Assembly: GCF_013133795.1 (NCBI RefSeq)
Contig: NZ_JABGBN010000002.1
Coordinates: 62,001-126,000 of the forward strand
DNA length: 64,000 bases
Direction of reading: 5' to 3'
Origin: Pelistega suis
Lineage (GTDB): Bacteria > Pseudomonadota > Gammaproteobacteria > Burkholderiales > Burkholderiaceae_B
In this document: positions 45,630 to 55,967 of the stretch, one piece after another
Position numbering within the stretch: the stretch's first letter is position 1
Layout of the letters: each line of letters opens with the position of its first letter
The notes under the pieces: model-generated
The model's input: the letters and a program-made list of their open reading frames with translations, nothing else
What the model was told of the DNA's origin: nothing
Databases searched by the model: none
Made by a program: the position numbers and the translations under genes

Positions 45630-47438
45630 ATGACGCAAAGAACAAAATATCGAACAGGTAGACGCTCTGCAAATCGTCATGCTGATAAAAGTGGTAAGCA
45701 CGTTTCGGCAAAATCGGTATCAATGCAAGAAGAAACACAGCCAAAAGAGTTAATAATGATGAATGAAAAAAATGAATCCCAAGAATTAGAACAAATCGAA
45801 ACCAAAAAAATAGAAAATACATCGCCAGCACCTGAGCAAGTAGAGGGAGTAGAAGTTGTAGAGGTAGCAGAAGTCAAAAGCACGCTAGATACTTCTGAAG
45901 AGATGTTGAGTGAACGTGTAGAAGAAGTCTCTCAGCATGAAGCAAGTACGGTAGCCTCAGAGGATGCATCGACTACCACGAACGTTTCAGAGGAATCTGT
46001 ATCAGCACATTCTTCTCGAGGTGGTGTAGGTAAGATGATTCTTGGAGGGGTGATTGTCGCCTCTTTGGCTGGAGGGGCTTATTACTATGCTCAGCAAAAT
46101 CAACTATTTGGTTTAGGTGAGTCTTCAACGACAGAGAGTACGCTCACAGAAGCTCCCCAAAGTAGTGATACGAGTGTAGTAAATACAGCAGAAAATACGG
46201 TGGCAACGACGGATACGAATGAAAAAACAGAGATGACTGCTGAGACAAATTCAGCAGAAACTACCTCAGCAGAAACTACCTCAGCAGAATCTTCTTCGGT
46301 GGCAGATACGTTAGCCAAAGAGCTTTCAGACAATGCCAAGAAAACAGAAGAGACCGCAAAAGCATTGGCGGATGATTTAATTGGAACAGGGGTGACAGAA
46401 GAAAAAGTTGAAACGAGCGACACAGAAGAAAAAACGCCAGAAAGTCCATCTGAAGCCATGACCTCAGAGACTATTCAGCAAGATCCTTCTTCGGTAGTAG
46501 CAAGTTCTATCACTGAAAACACTACCAATAGTGTATCGCCAGAGTCAGCAGAATCAAATTCAGCAACGCAGGCCTTAGAAGCTCGTCTTGCCGCACAAGA
46601 ACAGCAAATTGCGCAATTGGTAGCACAACTTAAAGAAGCACAAGCGGTTGCAGCCGAACAGCAAGCGAAAGAGCAAAAGCAACAATCGTTGCGCCATGTC
46701 TTAAATGAATTAAGTGGCTTATATCAAGCAGCAGATTTTGAGCGCACTGTACGCGTAAATAAAGAGAATGCTGTAAAAGCACTGGGTATTTTAAAAAATC
46801 AACTCGCTTTACAAACGGATGAGGTTTGGAATGGTGTTCGTCAAGCAGTAGATAGTGATATTGAGGCATTAAATAATGCTGGCGATATTAATTTAGATAA
46901 ATTATTTGCTGCCAGTAATGAGTTGGCTGAGTTGGTAAAATCAGCCCCGTTTGTAAGTGCCGAAAGTGGCAATGATACCGTAGCGACTACGGCTAATACA
47001 GTAACAGATACCACGTCAAATACGGGTGGTTCTTGGTTGGATCAAGCGATTAATCATGTTGAGCGCTTACCAGCTCAAGCGTATGAGGCGATTCGTTCAG
47101 ATTTAGGTGGTTTAGTGAAGGTCGAAAAACTGTCTAATCCAGCCGTTGCGATGATGTCGATTAGTGATATTCAAGCACAACGAGCGGAGACATTAAGACA
47201 ATTAAGTATTGCTCAAGAGGCCTTATTAAAACGCCAAGAGCCAGTATGGAAAGCTGCTATGCAAAAGGTTGAACAACAGTTGATGACCTACTATAACCTC
47301 AATATTGAGAAGACCCAACAAGCGGTTGCATTGGCACGCCAATTGATGAATACGTCTGTACAGTCATCATTACCAGCCTTATCAAACACACAACAAGCAT
47401 TAGAGCAGTTTGCTCGTCAATTACGAATTGAGAACTAA
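45630..47438 (+). CDS. hemX: HemX-like membrane protein (uroporphyrinogen-III C-methyltransferase-like)
   Basis: 602 residues. One membrane helix (about 135-153: MILGGVIVASLAGGAYYYA) separates a long disordered Glu/Ser/Thr-rich N-terminus from the periplasmic part. That part has a disordered repeat region (short near-repeats of SAETTSAETTSAE at about 207-222), a coiled coil (ALEARLAAQEQQIAQLVAQL, about 310-350), and a globular HemX domain (about 360-600). Role unknown, though always found between hemD and hemY. Length is larger than the usual 370-400 because of the low-complexity parts. Confidence 0.88.
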   Translation: MTQRTKYRTGRRSANRHADKSGKHVSAKSVSMQEETQPKELIMMNEKNESQELEQIETKKIENTSPAPEQVEGVEVVEVAEVKSTLDTSEEMLSERVEEVSQHEASTVASEDASTTTNVSEESVSAHSSRGGVGKMILGGVIVASLAGGAYYYAQQNQLFGLGESSTTESTLTEAPQSSDTSVVNTAENTVATTDTNEKTEMTAETNSAETTSAETTSAESSSVADTLAKELSDNAKKTEETAKALADDLIGTGVTEEKVETSDTEEKTPESPSEAMTSETIQQDPSSVVASSITENTTNSVSPESAESNSATQALEARLAAQEQQIAQLVAQLKEAQAVAAEQQAKEQKQQSLRHVLNELSGLYQAADFERTVRVNKENAVKALGILKNQLALQTDEVWNGVRQAVDSDIEALNNAGDINLDKLFAASNELAELVKSAPFVSAESGNDTVATTANTVTDTTSNTGGSWLDQAINHVERLPAQAYEAIRSDLGGLVKVEKLSNPAVAMMSISDIQAQRAETLRQLSIAQEALLKRQEPVWKAAMQKVEQQLMTYYNLNIEKTQQAVALARQLMNTSVQSSLPALSNTQQALEQFARQLRIEN

Positions 47439-47452
47439 AAAAGGAAAATCAT

Positions 47453-48835
47453 ATGCGAGCAATTATTAAATTAGCGATTTTATTTGGCTTGGCAATCCTT
47501 GCGGTGTTCTTCTTAAAGGATAATAACGATGTGGTTATGCTGATTACGGGCGATGAACGTCGCACAGTATCCTTGCTTACTGCCTTATTATTTTTGATTG
47601 TTCTGTTTGGCATTGCTTATATCCTTGTACGTTTAATTGTACGAGTTATTGAGTTACCTAAGACATTTTCTAATTGGTCAGAAAAACGTCATGCAGAAAA
47701 AGAGGTGACGTTACTTGAGCGTGGTTGGATTGAACTGCTAGAAGGACGTAGCGATAAGGCGGAGAAAGACCTATTGAGCCTAGTGGATAAGACGGATAAT
47801 TTTAAACGTAAAATCTTAGCAAGTATGGCAGCAGCGCGTGCAGCTCACGACTTATCACACTTTGATCGTCGTGATAGCTTATTGGCAGAAGCACGACAGA
47901 AAGCCAAAACTAATCCTCGCTTTGAATCAGCGGTTGCTTTAGTTCAGGCAGAACTTTTATTAGAGCAGGGTAAAGGATTTGAAGCTCTAGATCATCTTGA
48001 GTTTGCGATTAAGGTCGATGCCAAAAATACACATGCACAAGGCCTCTTATTGCGTGCTTATCGTCAGACAGGAATGACCCTTAAAATGGTGGATACAGCG
48101 CGCCAATTGGTTCGCAAGAATCTGCTCACAGAGGAAGAATTACGATCGTTATTAGACCATTATGGCGCTATCTATGTCGCTAATGCTTCTTTTGAGGAAG
48201 CTAAAGATTTTTACGATAAACTCAGCCGTGATGAAAAAGCCGTCCCTTCTATCGCACTCACGATGGCGGCTCGTTTTGAACAGTTAGAGGACTTTCGTAA
48301 CGCTGGTGAGGCATTAGAAATTGCCTTAAATCAAAAGATTGACTCTCGTTTGTTGGCGCAATATGTAAAATGTCCATCTTCTGAGGTAAGTGCTCGTATT
48401 AGTCAAGCACAACGTTGGTTAGCGGTTGATGAAAATAATCCAGAATTGCTTGTGACACTTGGTCAGCTATGCTTGATGGACAAACTGTGGGGACAAGCAG
48501 AACGTTATTTAAATAAGAGTTTATCTATTTACGAAACCTCAAAAGCCCATGCTTTATTGGGTATTTTAAATGATCGTCAAGGCCGTCAACAAGAGGCGAT
48601 TCGTCATTGGCGTTTGGCTTCAAGTAGTGCGGTGGCTATATCAGCGACAGAAGTGGCTGGTGTATTAGTCGCAGCAGATACAAGTAATGACCCAACAACA
48701 CCACCCGATGTGAAGAATCTTGATAAGCTAGAAGACCGTTTCTTGGCTAACAAAGTCGAGACAGGACGTGGTATTATTGAGAGCAACTCCGATGATTACT
48801 TATTTGATTCTGCACCACCTACACTTCAAAAGTAA
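47453..48835 (+). CDS. hemY: HemY-type TPR membrane protein
   Basis: 460 residues with two N-terminal membrane helices (about 4-22 and 42-62) and a HemY_N domain followed by TPR-like repeats (to about 395). This is the proteobacterial HemY of hemCDXY operons, not the protoporphyrinogen oxidase of Gram-positives. It may assist late heme steps or complex assembly. A ribosome site AAAAGGAAA precedes it. The Ser/Thr/Asp-rich tail after 410 is poorly conserved. Confidence 0.9.
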   Translation: MRAIIKLAILFGLAILAVFFLKDNNDVVMLITGDERRTVSLLTALLFLIVLFGIAYILVRLIVRVIELPKTFSNWSEKRHAEKEVTLLERGWIELLEGRSDKAEKDLLSLVDKTDNFKRKILASMAAARAAHDLSHFDRRDSLLAEARQKAKTNPRFESAVALVQAELLLEQGKGFEALDHLEFAIKVDAKNTHAQGLLLRAYRQTGMTLKMVDTARQLVRKNLLTEEELRSLLDHYGAIYVANASFEEAKDFYDKLSRDEKAVPSIALTMAARFEQLEDFRNAGEALEIALNQKIDSRLLAQYVKCPSSEVSARISQAQRWLAVDENNPELLVTLGQLCLMDKLWGQAERYLNKSLSIYETSKAHALLGILNDRQGRQQEAIRHWRLASSSAVAISATEVAGVLVAADTSNDPTTPPDVKNLDKLEDRFLANKVETGRGIIESNSDDYLFDSAPPTLQK

Positions 48836-48906
48836 AGGGCGTATTGAATAATTTATTGGTTATAAAAATTTAATTAGTTTTTAATCTCTTTTAAAAAGGT
48901 AGAAAA

Positions 48907-49440
48907 ATGAGTTTAGCGAATGTTCCAGCAGGTTCTAAATTACCAGAAGAATTTAATGTTGTTATCGAAATTCCAATGAATTCAGACCCTGTAAAATACG
49001 AAGTAGATAAGGAAACAGGGGCTGTATTTGTGGATCGCTTTATGCTAACAGCGATGCACTATCCATGTAATTATGGTTATATTCCTCAAACCTTATCGTT
49101 AGACGGTGACCCAGTAGATGTTTTAGTCAAGACACCATTCCCAGTTGCGGTGGGTTCTGTCATTAAATGCCGTGCGCTAGGTGTTTTACAAATGGAAGAC
49201 GAAGCTGGTCAAGACGCTAAATTATTAGCGGTACCTGTTGATAAACTTTATCCTGTATATAGCAACATCAAAACAGTAGAAGATTTACCAGAAGTAGAAT
49301 TAAAACAAATTCAACACTTCTTTGAGCATTACAAAGACCTAGAAAAAGGTAAATGGGTTAAAGTAACGGGTTGGGCAGGTCCTGATGCCGCTAAAGCAGA
49401 GATTGCTTCAAGTGCAGAGCGTTACAATAAAGGTGCTTAA
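48907..49440 (+). CDS. ppa: inorganic pyrophosphatase (family I)
   Basis: 177 residues. The metal-binding signature DGDPVDVLV (about 65-73) is intact, with [12 protein letters not shown] upstream. It hydrolyses pyrophosphate in the cytoplasm. The N-terminus ([20 protein letters not shown]) is typical of proteobacteria. Its own ribosome site AAAAAGGTAG is present and a terminator lies just downstream. Confidence 0.97.
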   Translation: MSLANVPAGSKLPEEFNVVIEIPMNSDPVKYEVDKETGAVFVDRFMLTAMHYPCNYGYIPQTLSLDGDPVDVLVKTPFPVAVGSVIKCRALGVLQMEDEAGQDAKLLAVPVDKLYPVYSNIKTVEDLPEVELKQIQHFFEHYKDLEKGKWVKVTGWAGPDAAKAEIASSAERYNKGA

Positions 49441-49484
49441 TTAGCTAGTCTACATTACATATTGTAATGCTGTGCTAATAGGAG

Positions 49485-49520
49485 ACCCACTTAATGAGCT
49501 GTCATTAGGTGGGTTTTTTC
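49485..49520 (+). terminator. rho-independent terminator of ppa
   Basis: ACCCACTTAATGA / TCATTAGGTGGGT (small mismatch) followed by TTTTTTC. Confidence 0.88.
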
Positions 49521-49683
49521 ATCTATTTATAAATGAATACTAGGGTTTTCCCTAGGTGTGGATTTGCTTTAAATCTGTAACTTTTCGTGTGGATAAGTGT
49601 CAATTAAGGTAAAATAGAGGGCTTATGTCAAGAAAAAGTCATCTTTTTCTATGTTTATCAATCTAATTACAGTAGCCAAAGCG

Positions 49684-51027
49684 ATGATTAGAATTAAAAA
49701 AGGTTTAGATTTACCTATTGCAGGTAAACCAGAGCAAGTGATTCAGCAGGGTCAAGCCATTACTGAAGTTGCGTTGCTCGGTGAAGAATACGTAGGTATG
49801 CGTCCTTCGATGAGAGTTCAAGAGGGCGATATCGTCAAAAAAGGGCAAGTCCTTTTTGAGGATAAGAAAAATCCGGGAGTCGTCTATACAGCGCCTGCAG
49901 CAGGTAAAGTAACAGCGATTCATCGTGGTGAAAAACGTGTCTTACAGTCTGTGGTGATTGCGCTTGAGGGCAATGATCAAGTTAAATTTGAACACTATGC
50001 GGCTGATGTTTTAGCTGCGTTGGGTGGCGAGGATATTCGTCGCAATCTTGTGACGTCGGGGCTATGGACAGCATTCCGTACACGTCCATTTAGTAAAGTG
50101 CCTGCTGTAGATGCGCAACCCGCCGCGATTTTTGTCAATGCGATGGATACCAATCCATTAGCGGCAGATCCCACGGTGATTATTGCGGAGCGTAGTGAGG
50201 ACTTTATCAATGGCCTAATCGTTATCAGCCGTTTAACAGAGAAAAAAGTTCATCTTTGTAAAGCAGCCGGTGCGTCAGTTCCTACAGTTAGCTTAAAAAA
50301 CATCGAAGTACATGAATTTGCGGGTGTTCATCCAGCAGGTTTAGCGGGTACGCATATTCATTTTATTGAGCCAGTTGGTGCTAAGAAAACGGTTTGGACA
50401 ATTAATTATCAAGATGTCATGGCGATTGGCCGTTTATTTACGACGGGCGAGTTGGATAATTCACGAGTGATTTCTTTGGCGGGTCCTCAGGTGAAAAAGC
50501 CTCGCTTAGTTCGTACACAATTAGGTGCAAAGATTTCTGAGTTGGTCTCAGGTGAAGTAGAGACAGCAGATAATCGCGTGATTTCTGGTTCTGTTCTTAA
50601 TGGTGTGACAGCTAAAGGGGCGCATGATTACTTAGGGCGTTACCATTTACAAGTATCAGTCATTGAAGAGGGGCGTCATAAAGAGCTTTTTGGTTGGGTG
50701 GTGCCAAGTACAGATAAATACACGATTACACGTACAACCTTAGGCCATTTCCTCAAGAATAAGCTGTTTAAGTTTACTTCAGCGATGCATGGTAGTGAGC
50801 GCGCAATGGTGCCGATTGGCACATATGAGCGTGTGATGCCGTTGGATATTTTGCCGACGTTGTTATTGCGTGATTTAATTGTCGGTGATACAGATAGCGC
50901 ACAAGCCTTAGGCTGTCTTGAGTTAGACGAAGAAGACTTGGCACTGTGTAGCTTTGTCTGTCCGGGGAAATATGAGTATGCTTCGTTATTGCGCAATGTA
51001 CTCGATAAGATTGAGAAGGAAGGTTGA
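49684..51027 (+). CDS. nqrA: Na+-translocating NADH:quinone reductase, subunit A
   Basis: 447 residues from the ATG at 49684 ([18 protein letters not shown], the family start; a longer frame begins at 49651 but adds unlikely residues). NqrA is the peripheral subunit holding the quinone-side region. First of six nqr genes, with nqrB starting 2 bases after its stop and using AAGGAAGG as ribosome site. Confidence 0.97.
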   Translation: MIRIKKGLDLPIAGKPEQVIQQGQAITEVALLGEEYVGMRPSMRVQEGDIVKKGQVLFEDKKNPGVVYTAPAAGKVTAIHRGEKRVLQSVVIALEGNDQVKFEHYAADVLAALGGEDIRRNLVTSGLWTAFRTRPFSKVPAVDAQPAAIFVNAMDTNPLAADPTVIIAERSEDFINGLIVISRLTEKKVHLCKAAGASVPTVSLKNIEVHEFAGVHPAGLAGTHIHFIEPVGAKKTVWTINYQDVMAIGRLFTTGELDNSRVISLAGPQVKKPRLVRTQLGAKISELVSGEVETADNRVISGSVLNGVTAKGAHDYLGRYHLQVSVIEEGRHKELFGWVVPSTDKYTITRTTLGHFLKNKLFKFTSAMHGSERAMVPIGTYERVMPLDILPTLLLRDLIVGDTDSAQALGCLELDEEDLALCSFVCPGKYEYASLLRNVLDKIEKEG

Positions 51028-51029
51028 TA

Positions 51030-52286
51030 ATGGGTTTAAAGAATTTTTTAGAAAAAATCGAGCCTAATTTCTTACCGGGCGGCAAACATGAAAAATGGTA
51101 TGCCTTGTATGAAGCCATTGCGACAGCACTTTATACCCAAGGTAATGTGACTCGTAAGTTTTTACATGTACGCGATGCTTTAGACTCTAAGCGTATGATG
51201 ATTTTAGTTTGGCTATCGCTATTTCCCGCTATGTTCTATGGTATGTACAACGCGGGTGCGCAAGCAATTTTAGCGGTAAATCATTTGGGCTTATTAGACC
51301 AAAATATCGCTTCTGATTGGCATTATGCTTTAGCAGCGAGTTTGGGGATTGATTTATCTGCTACTGCTGGTGTGATGAGTAAATTTGCACTAGGTGCGGT
51401 ATTTTTCCTACCGATTTATGCGGTGGTATTTATTGTAGGTGGCTTTTGGGAGATCCTATTTGCGAGTGTTCGCAAACATGAAGTGAATGAGGGTTTCTTT
51501 GTCACCTCAATTTTATTTGCCCTGATTGTGCCTCCTACTTTACCGCTATGGCAAGCAGCCTTAGGAATTACCTTTGGTGTTGTTGTCGCCAAAGAGATGT
51601 TTGGTGGTGTGGGTAAGAACTTTATGAACCCTGCCTTAGCAGGACGTGCATTTTTATTCTTTGCTTATCCAGCCAATATTTCTGGTGATTCTGTTTGGAT
51701 CGCCGTTGATGGTTTTTCGGGAGCAACAGCTTTATCACAATGGGCTTCAGGCGGCGCAGGGGCATTAACACATACCGTTACCGGTGAGAGCATTACATGG
51801 ATGGATGCTTTCTTAGGAAATATGCCGGGTTCAGTGGGTGAAGTATCAACACTTGCCTTAATTATTGGTGGTTGTTTTATCGTCTTTACCCGCATTGCTT
51901 CTTGGCGTATTATTGCCGGTGTTATGATGGGTATGGTGGCGACATCATTACTATTTAATACCATTGGTTCAGAGACGAATCAGATGTTCTCTATGCCTTG
52001 GTATTGGCACCTTGTTGTGGGTGGCTTTGCGATTGGTATGATTTTTATGGCAACCGATCCAGTATCGGCTTCATTTACTAATAAAGGTAAATGGTGGTAC
52101 GGTATTTTGATTGGTGTGATGTGTGTACTTATCCGAGTCGTCAATCCAGCATACCCAGAAGGGATGATGTTAGCGATTTTATTTGCTAATTTATTTGCGC
52201 CGATTTTTGACTTCTTGGTGGTTAAGGCTAATATTAAACGTCGTAAAGCACGTAATGGCGATAATGCTGAGCAGGAGAGTGCATAA
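51030..52286 (+). CDS. nqrB: Na+-NQR subunit B (FMN-binding membrane subunit)
   Basis: 418 residues with about ten membrane helices. FMN is covalently bound to a threonine in FSGATALSQ (Thr233), attached by ApbE, whose gene lies downstream. It is a sodium-channel subunit of the complex. Its stop overlaps the nqrC start (TAATG). Confidence 0.97.
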   Translation: MGLKNFLEKIEPNFLPGGKHEKWYALYEAIATALYTQGNVTRKFLHVRDALDSKRMMILVWLSLFPAMFYGMYNAGAQAILAVNHLGLLDQNIASDWHYALAASLGIDLSATAGVMSKFALGAVFFLPIYAVVFIVGGFWEILFASVRKHEVNEGFFVTSILFALIVPPTLPLWQAALGITFGVVVAKEMFGGVGKNFMNPALAGRAFLFFAYPANISGDSVWIAVDGFSGATALSQWASGGAGALTHTVTGESITWMDAFLGNMPGSVGEVSTLALIIGGCFIVFTRIASWRIIAGVMMGMVATSLLFNTIGSETNQMFSMPWYWHLVVGGFAIGMIFMATDPVSASFTNKGKWWYGILIGVMCVLIRVVNPAYPEGMMLAILFANLFAPIFDFLVVKANIKRRKARNGDNAEQESA

Positions 52287-53053
52287 TGGCAAAATTTAAT
52301 AAAGACAGTTTTGGTGGTACAGTTGCTGTCGTTTTAGCGGTTAGCTTGGTCTGTTCAGTAATCGTGGCTGGTGCTGCGGTGGGTTTGAAGCCAACACAAA
52401 ACGAGCAAAAAGCATTGGACAAACAAAAGAATATCTTAAGTGTTGCTGGACTTTTAGAAAAGAACACGGATATTCGTAAAGTGTACGGTGAACGTATTGA
52501 GTCACGAATTGTGGATTTAGCGACGGGCGACTATGTCGAAGGGGTAAGTAACTTTGATATGCGAGTGGCGGCTAAAGATCCCACACAAAGTATCGAAATT
52601 AATCCAGAAGAAGACTTTGCTGGACTAAAACGTCGTGCAAAATACGCTGAGGTATATTTAGTCAAAGATAATGAGGGCAAAGTCTCTCAAATCGTTTTGC
52701 CTATGCATGGAACAGGTCTTTGGTCAGTCATGTATGGTTTTGTTGCTGTGCAACCTGACGGTAATACGATTAATGGCATCACCTATTACGATCAAGGCGA
52801 AACGGCTGGCTTAGGTGGTGAGATTGCTAATCCATTATGGCAAAAAGGCTTTGTAGGCAAGAAACTTTACAATGAACAAGGCAATGTGGCGATTCGTGTG
52901 GGTAAGGGCGCTTCAGCAGACGCCACTCACGGTGTTGATGGGCTATCAGGCGCAACAATGACCACAAAAGGTGTTCAAGGTTCATTTAACTATTGGTTTA
53001 GTCAAAATGGTTTTGGCCCATACTTAGCAAAGATTAAGGCAGGAGCACAATAA
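52286..53053 (+). CDS. nqrC: Na+-NQR subunit C
   Basis: 255 residues, one N-terminal membrane helix and a periplasmic domain carrying the second covalent FMN on Thr224 in LSGATMTT. The overlaps with nqrB and nqrD (TAATG in each case) indicate tight translational coupling. Confidence 0.97.
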   Translation: MAKFNKDSFGGTVAVVLAVSLVCSVIVAGAAVGLKPTQNEQKALDKQKNILSVAGLLEKNTDIRKVYGERIESRIVDLATGDYVEGVSNFDMRVAAKDPTQSIEINPEEDFAGLKRRAKYAEVYLVKDNEGKVSQIVLPMHGTGLWSVMYGFVAVQPDGNTINGITYYDQGETAGLGGEIANPLWQKGFVGKKLYNEQGNVAIRVGKGASADATHGVDGLSGATMTTKGVQGSFNYWFSQNGFGPYLAKIKAGAQ

Positions 53054-53679
53054 TGGCGGATACAAAACGTTTAAAAGAGTTATTACTCTCACCCGTTATT
53101 TCGAATAACCCCATTGCATTACAAATCCTTGGTATTTGTTCGGCATTGGCTGTGACAACAAAGCTTGAAACAGCGGTGGTAATGGCGATTTCAGTTAGTT
53201 TAGTGACGGCGTTTTCGAGTTTCTTTATCTCGGCGATTCGTAACTATATTCCAAATAGTATTCGCATTATCGTACAGATGGCGATTATTGCCTCATTGGT
53301 GACACTCGTTGATCAGATTTTGCAAGCTTATGCGTATGAACTTTCTAAGCAATTATCAGTATTCGTTGGCTTGATTATTACTAACTGTATTGTGATGGGA
53401 CGTGCTGAAGCCTTTGCGATGAAAGAACCTCCAGTAGCGAGCTTTGTAGATGGTCTTGGCAACGGTATGGGCTATGGTGTTATTTTAGTTATTGTTGCCT
53501 TTATTCGTGAACTGATTGGTTCAGGTAAATTGTTTGGTATCACTATTTTCCAAACTATTCAAGACGGTGGTTGGTATCAAGCAAATGGTTTATTCCTACT
53601 TGCACCAAGTGCTTTCTTTATTATTGGTTTTATCATCTGGGGTCTGCGTACTTTAAGACCAGAGCAGGCGGAGAAGTAA
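53053..53679 (+). CDS. nqrD: Na+-NQR subunit D
   Basis: 208 residues, six membrane helices, homologous to NqrE and RnfA/RnfE. Motifs: [21 protein letters not shown] and [17 protein letters not shown], the latter holding a cysteine that helps coordinate the intramembrane iron-sulfur centre with NqrE. Confidence 0.96.
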   Translation: MADTKRLKELLLSPVISNNPIALQILGICSALAVTTKLETAVVMAISVSLVTAFSSFFISAIRNYIPNSIRIIVQMAIIASLVTLVDQILQAYAYELSKQLSVFVGLIITNCIVMGRAEAFAMKEPPVASFVDGLGNGMGYGVILVIVAFIRELIGSGKLFGITIFQTIQDGGWYQANGLFLLAPSAFFIIGFIIWGLRTLRPEQAEK

Positions 53680-53682
53680 ACG

Positions 53683-54279
53683 ATGGAACACTATATTGCG
53701 ATTTTCGTAAAGTCCATATTTATTGAGAATATGGCACTGTCATTCTTCTTAGGGATGTGTACGTTCTTAGCCGTCTCTAAAAAAGTATCTACCGCTTTTG
53801 GTTTAGGTGTTGCAGTCACGGTTGTATTAGCTATTTCTGTCCCTGTTAACCAATTAGTATTTTCGTTGGTACTTAAAGATGGAGCCATTGTTGAGGGAGT
53901 GGATTTAACTTTCTTAAAATTCATTACCTTCATCGGCGTTATTGCGGCTATTGTTCAAATTCTTGAGATGATTTTGGATAAATATTTCCCTGCGCTTTAT
54001 AACGCATTAGGTATTTTCTTGCCTCTCATTGCGGTGAACTGTGCAATTTTTGGTGGCGTATCGTTTATGGTTCAGCGAGATTATAATTTTGCTGAATCAG
54101 TGGTATATGGTACTGGAGCGGGTCTTGGCTGGATGCTAGCGATTGTAGCATTAGCAGGTATCACAGAGAAAATGAAATATGCTGATGTACCAAAGGGTTT
54201 ACGTGGTTTAGGTATTACCTTTATCAGCGGTGGCTTGATGGCATTAGGGTTTATGTCATTTTCTGGTATTCAGCTATAA
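53683..54279 (+). CDS. nqrE: Na+-NQR subunit E
   Basis: 198 residues, six membrane helices. MENYI-type start ([20 protein letters not shown]) and [11 protein letters not shown] holding the conserved cysteine of the intramembrane Fe site. It begins 3 bases after nqrD, with GCGGAG as its ribosome site. Confidence 0.96.
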   Translation: MEHYIAIFVKSIFIENMALSFFLGMCTFLAVSKKVSTAFGLGVAVTVVLAISVPVNQLVFSLVLKDGAIVEGVDLTFLKFITFIGVIAAIVQILEMILDKYFPALYNALGIFLPLIAVNCAIFGGVSFMVQRDYNFAESVVYGTGAGLGWMLAIVALAGITEKMKYADVPKGLRGLGITFISGGLMALGFMSFSGIQL

Positions 54280-54291
54280 GGAGGGTATCGA

Positions 54292-55515
54292 ATGGAAATT
54301 ACCTTAGGTATCGTTATGTTTACAGCGGTGATTTTGGTACTTGCCTTAATCATCCTTTTGGCCAAATCAAAACTAGTGAATAGCGGTGATATCACGATTG
54401 ATATCAATAATGACCCAGAAAAATCAATTACCTTACCAGCTGGCGGTAAATTATTAGGTGCATTAGCTAGTAAGGGTATCTTTGTGTCATCTGCTTGTGG
54501 TGGTGGTGGCTCTTGCGGACAATGTCGCGTTATTGTGAAAAGTGGTGGTGGCGATATTTTACCGACAGAACTATCACATATTAATAAACGTGAAGCAAAA
54601 GAAGGTTGCCGTTTATCTTGTCAAGTTAACGTCAAAGGCGATATGCAAGTGGAATTGCCCGAGGACGTGTTTGGCGTGAAAAAATGGGAATGTACAGTTA
54701 TCTCTAATGATAATAAAGCGACCTTTATTAAAGAGTTGAAACTAGCTATCCCCGAGGGCGAAGAAGTCCCTTTCCGTGCAGGTGGTTATATTCAAATTGA
54801 GGCAGGACCTCATACTGTAGCCTATAAAGATTTTGATATTCCTCAAGAGTATCATGAGGATTGGGATAAGTTTAATTTATGGCGCTATGTGTCTAAAGTG
54901 GATGAGCCGATTGTACGCGCGTATTCTATGGCCTCTTATCCAGAAGAAAAAGGCATTATTATGCTTAATGTGCGTATTGCATGCCCACCACCCAATAACC
55001 CTGATGTTGCACCAGGTCAGATGTCATCGTATATTTGGTCATTAAAACCAGGTGATAAAGTCACTATTTCAGGACCATTTGGTGAGTTCTTTGCCAAGGA
55101 TACGGATGCGGAGATGGTATTTATCGGTGGTGGTGCAGGTATGGCTCCAATGCGTTCGCATATCTTTGACCAATTAAAACGCTTGAAGTCAAAACGTAAA
55201 ATCACGTTCTGGTATGGTGCTCGTTCAAAACGTGAGATGTTCTACGTTGAGGACTTTGATACTTTACAAGCAGAGAATGAGAATTTCAAATGGCATGTAG
55301 CACTTTCAGATCCACAACCCGGTGACGATTGGGATGGCTATACAGGCTTTATTCATAACGTGCTTTATGAAAACTACCTCAAAAATCATGAAGCACCAGA
55401 AGATTGTGAGTTCTATATGTGCGGACCTCCAATTATGAATGCATCAGTCATTAAAATGCTCAAAGACCTCGGCGTTGAAGATGAAAACATTTTATTAGAC
55501 GACTTCGGCGGCTAA
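54292..55515 (+). CDS. nqrF: Na+-NQR subunit F (NADH dehydrogenase subunit)
   Basis: 407 residues: an N-terminal membrane helix (2-24); a [2Fe-2S] ferredoxin domain with ligands Cys69, Cys75, Cys78 and Cys110; an FAD domain (RAYSMASYP, about 205-213); and an NADH domain ([24 protein letters not shown]). It takes electrons from NADH and passes them to the Na+-pumping core. The C-terminal residues LDDFGG are encoded again 100 bases downstream in non-coding DNA (55618-55639). Confidence 0.97.
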   Translation: MEITLGIVMFTAVILVLALIILLAKSKLVNSGDITIDINNDPEKSITLPAGGKLLGALASKGIFVSSACGGGGSCGQCRVIVKSGGGDILPTELSHINKREAKEGCRLSCQVNVKGDMQVELPEDVFGVKKWECTVISNDNKATFIKELKLAIPEGEEVPFRAGGYIQIEAGPHTVAYKDFDIPQEYHEDWDKFNLWRYVSKVDEPIVRAYSMASYPEEKGIIMLNVRIACPPPNNPDVAPGQMSSYIWSLKPGDKVTISGPFGEFFAKDTDAEMVFIGGGAGMAPMRSHIFDQLKRLKSKRKITFWYGARSKREMFYVEDFDTLQAENENFKWHVALSDPQPGDDWDGYTGFIHNVLYENYLKNHEAPEDCEFYMCGPPIMNASVIKMLKDLGVEDENILLDDFGG

Positions 55516-55617
55516 TAAAATGTTTAGGTAAGCCTCCTCACCAGCTAGTCTGGTGAGATATAAGCGAGCAAGGAGAGCTTATATAAAAATCGAAGATTTT
55601 ATGAGGATTATCAAAAT

Positions 55618-55639
55618 ATTAGACGACTTCGGTGGGTAA
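55618..55639 (+). repeat. partial copy of the nqrF 3' end
   Basis: Twenty of 22 bases match 55494-55515 and the segment would encode the same terminal peptide (LDDFGG, stop); both differences are synonymous (GGC/GGC against GGT/GGG). A shorter remnant (ATTAGACGACT) recurs at 55909-55919. Confidence 0.8.
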
Positions 55640-55640
55640 A

Positions 55641-55835
55641 TCCAGACCAAAAACAGTCCATTGAGGACTGTTTTGTGCAGGATTTACCAGAGGAGCTTTG
55701 CGACGAAGTGGGGACAATCCAGACCAAAAACAGTCCATTGAGGACTGTTTTGCGCAGGATTTACCAGAGGAGCTTTGCGACGAAGTGGGGACAATCTAGA
55801 CCAAAAACAGTCCATTGAGGACTATTTTGCGCAGA
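55641..55835 (+). repeat. tandem 77-bp terminator array downstream of nqrF
   Basis: Units start at 55641, 55718 and 55795 (exact spacing 77), the last one partial. Each contains AAAACAGTCC / GGACTGTTTT around ATTGA, flanked in the first unit by AAATCC / GGATTT. In the third the 3' arm reads GGACTATTTT. Between hairpins, GCTTTGCGACGAAGTGGGG is repeated. Confidence 0.9.
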
Positions 55836-55869
55836 ATAGACAGGGAAGTAATGACCTGTCTATTTTTTT
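55835..55869 (+). terminator. final terminator after the nqrF array
   Basis: AATAGACAGG / CCTGTCTATT followed by a run of T; the strongest single terminator of this region. Confidence 0.9.
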
Positions 55870-55909
55870 ATGCAAATGAAGCATAAGGAGGCTTTATCAA
55901 GATATCCTA

Positions 55910-55939
55910 TTAGACGACTGTAATGACTAAGAGTATAAT
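55910..55939 (+). promoter_or_regulatory. candidate promoter of apbE
   Basis: TTAGAC and TATAAT (55934-55939) with an 18-base spacer, 28 bases before the apbE ATG. The -35-like part lies inside the short copy of the nqrF end, so it may be accidental. Confidence 0.45.
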
Positions 55940-55967
55940 CTCAACCACCTTAGTCATTGAATTTATC

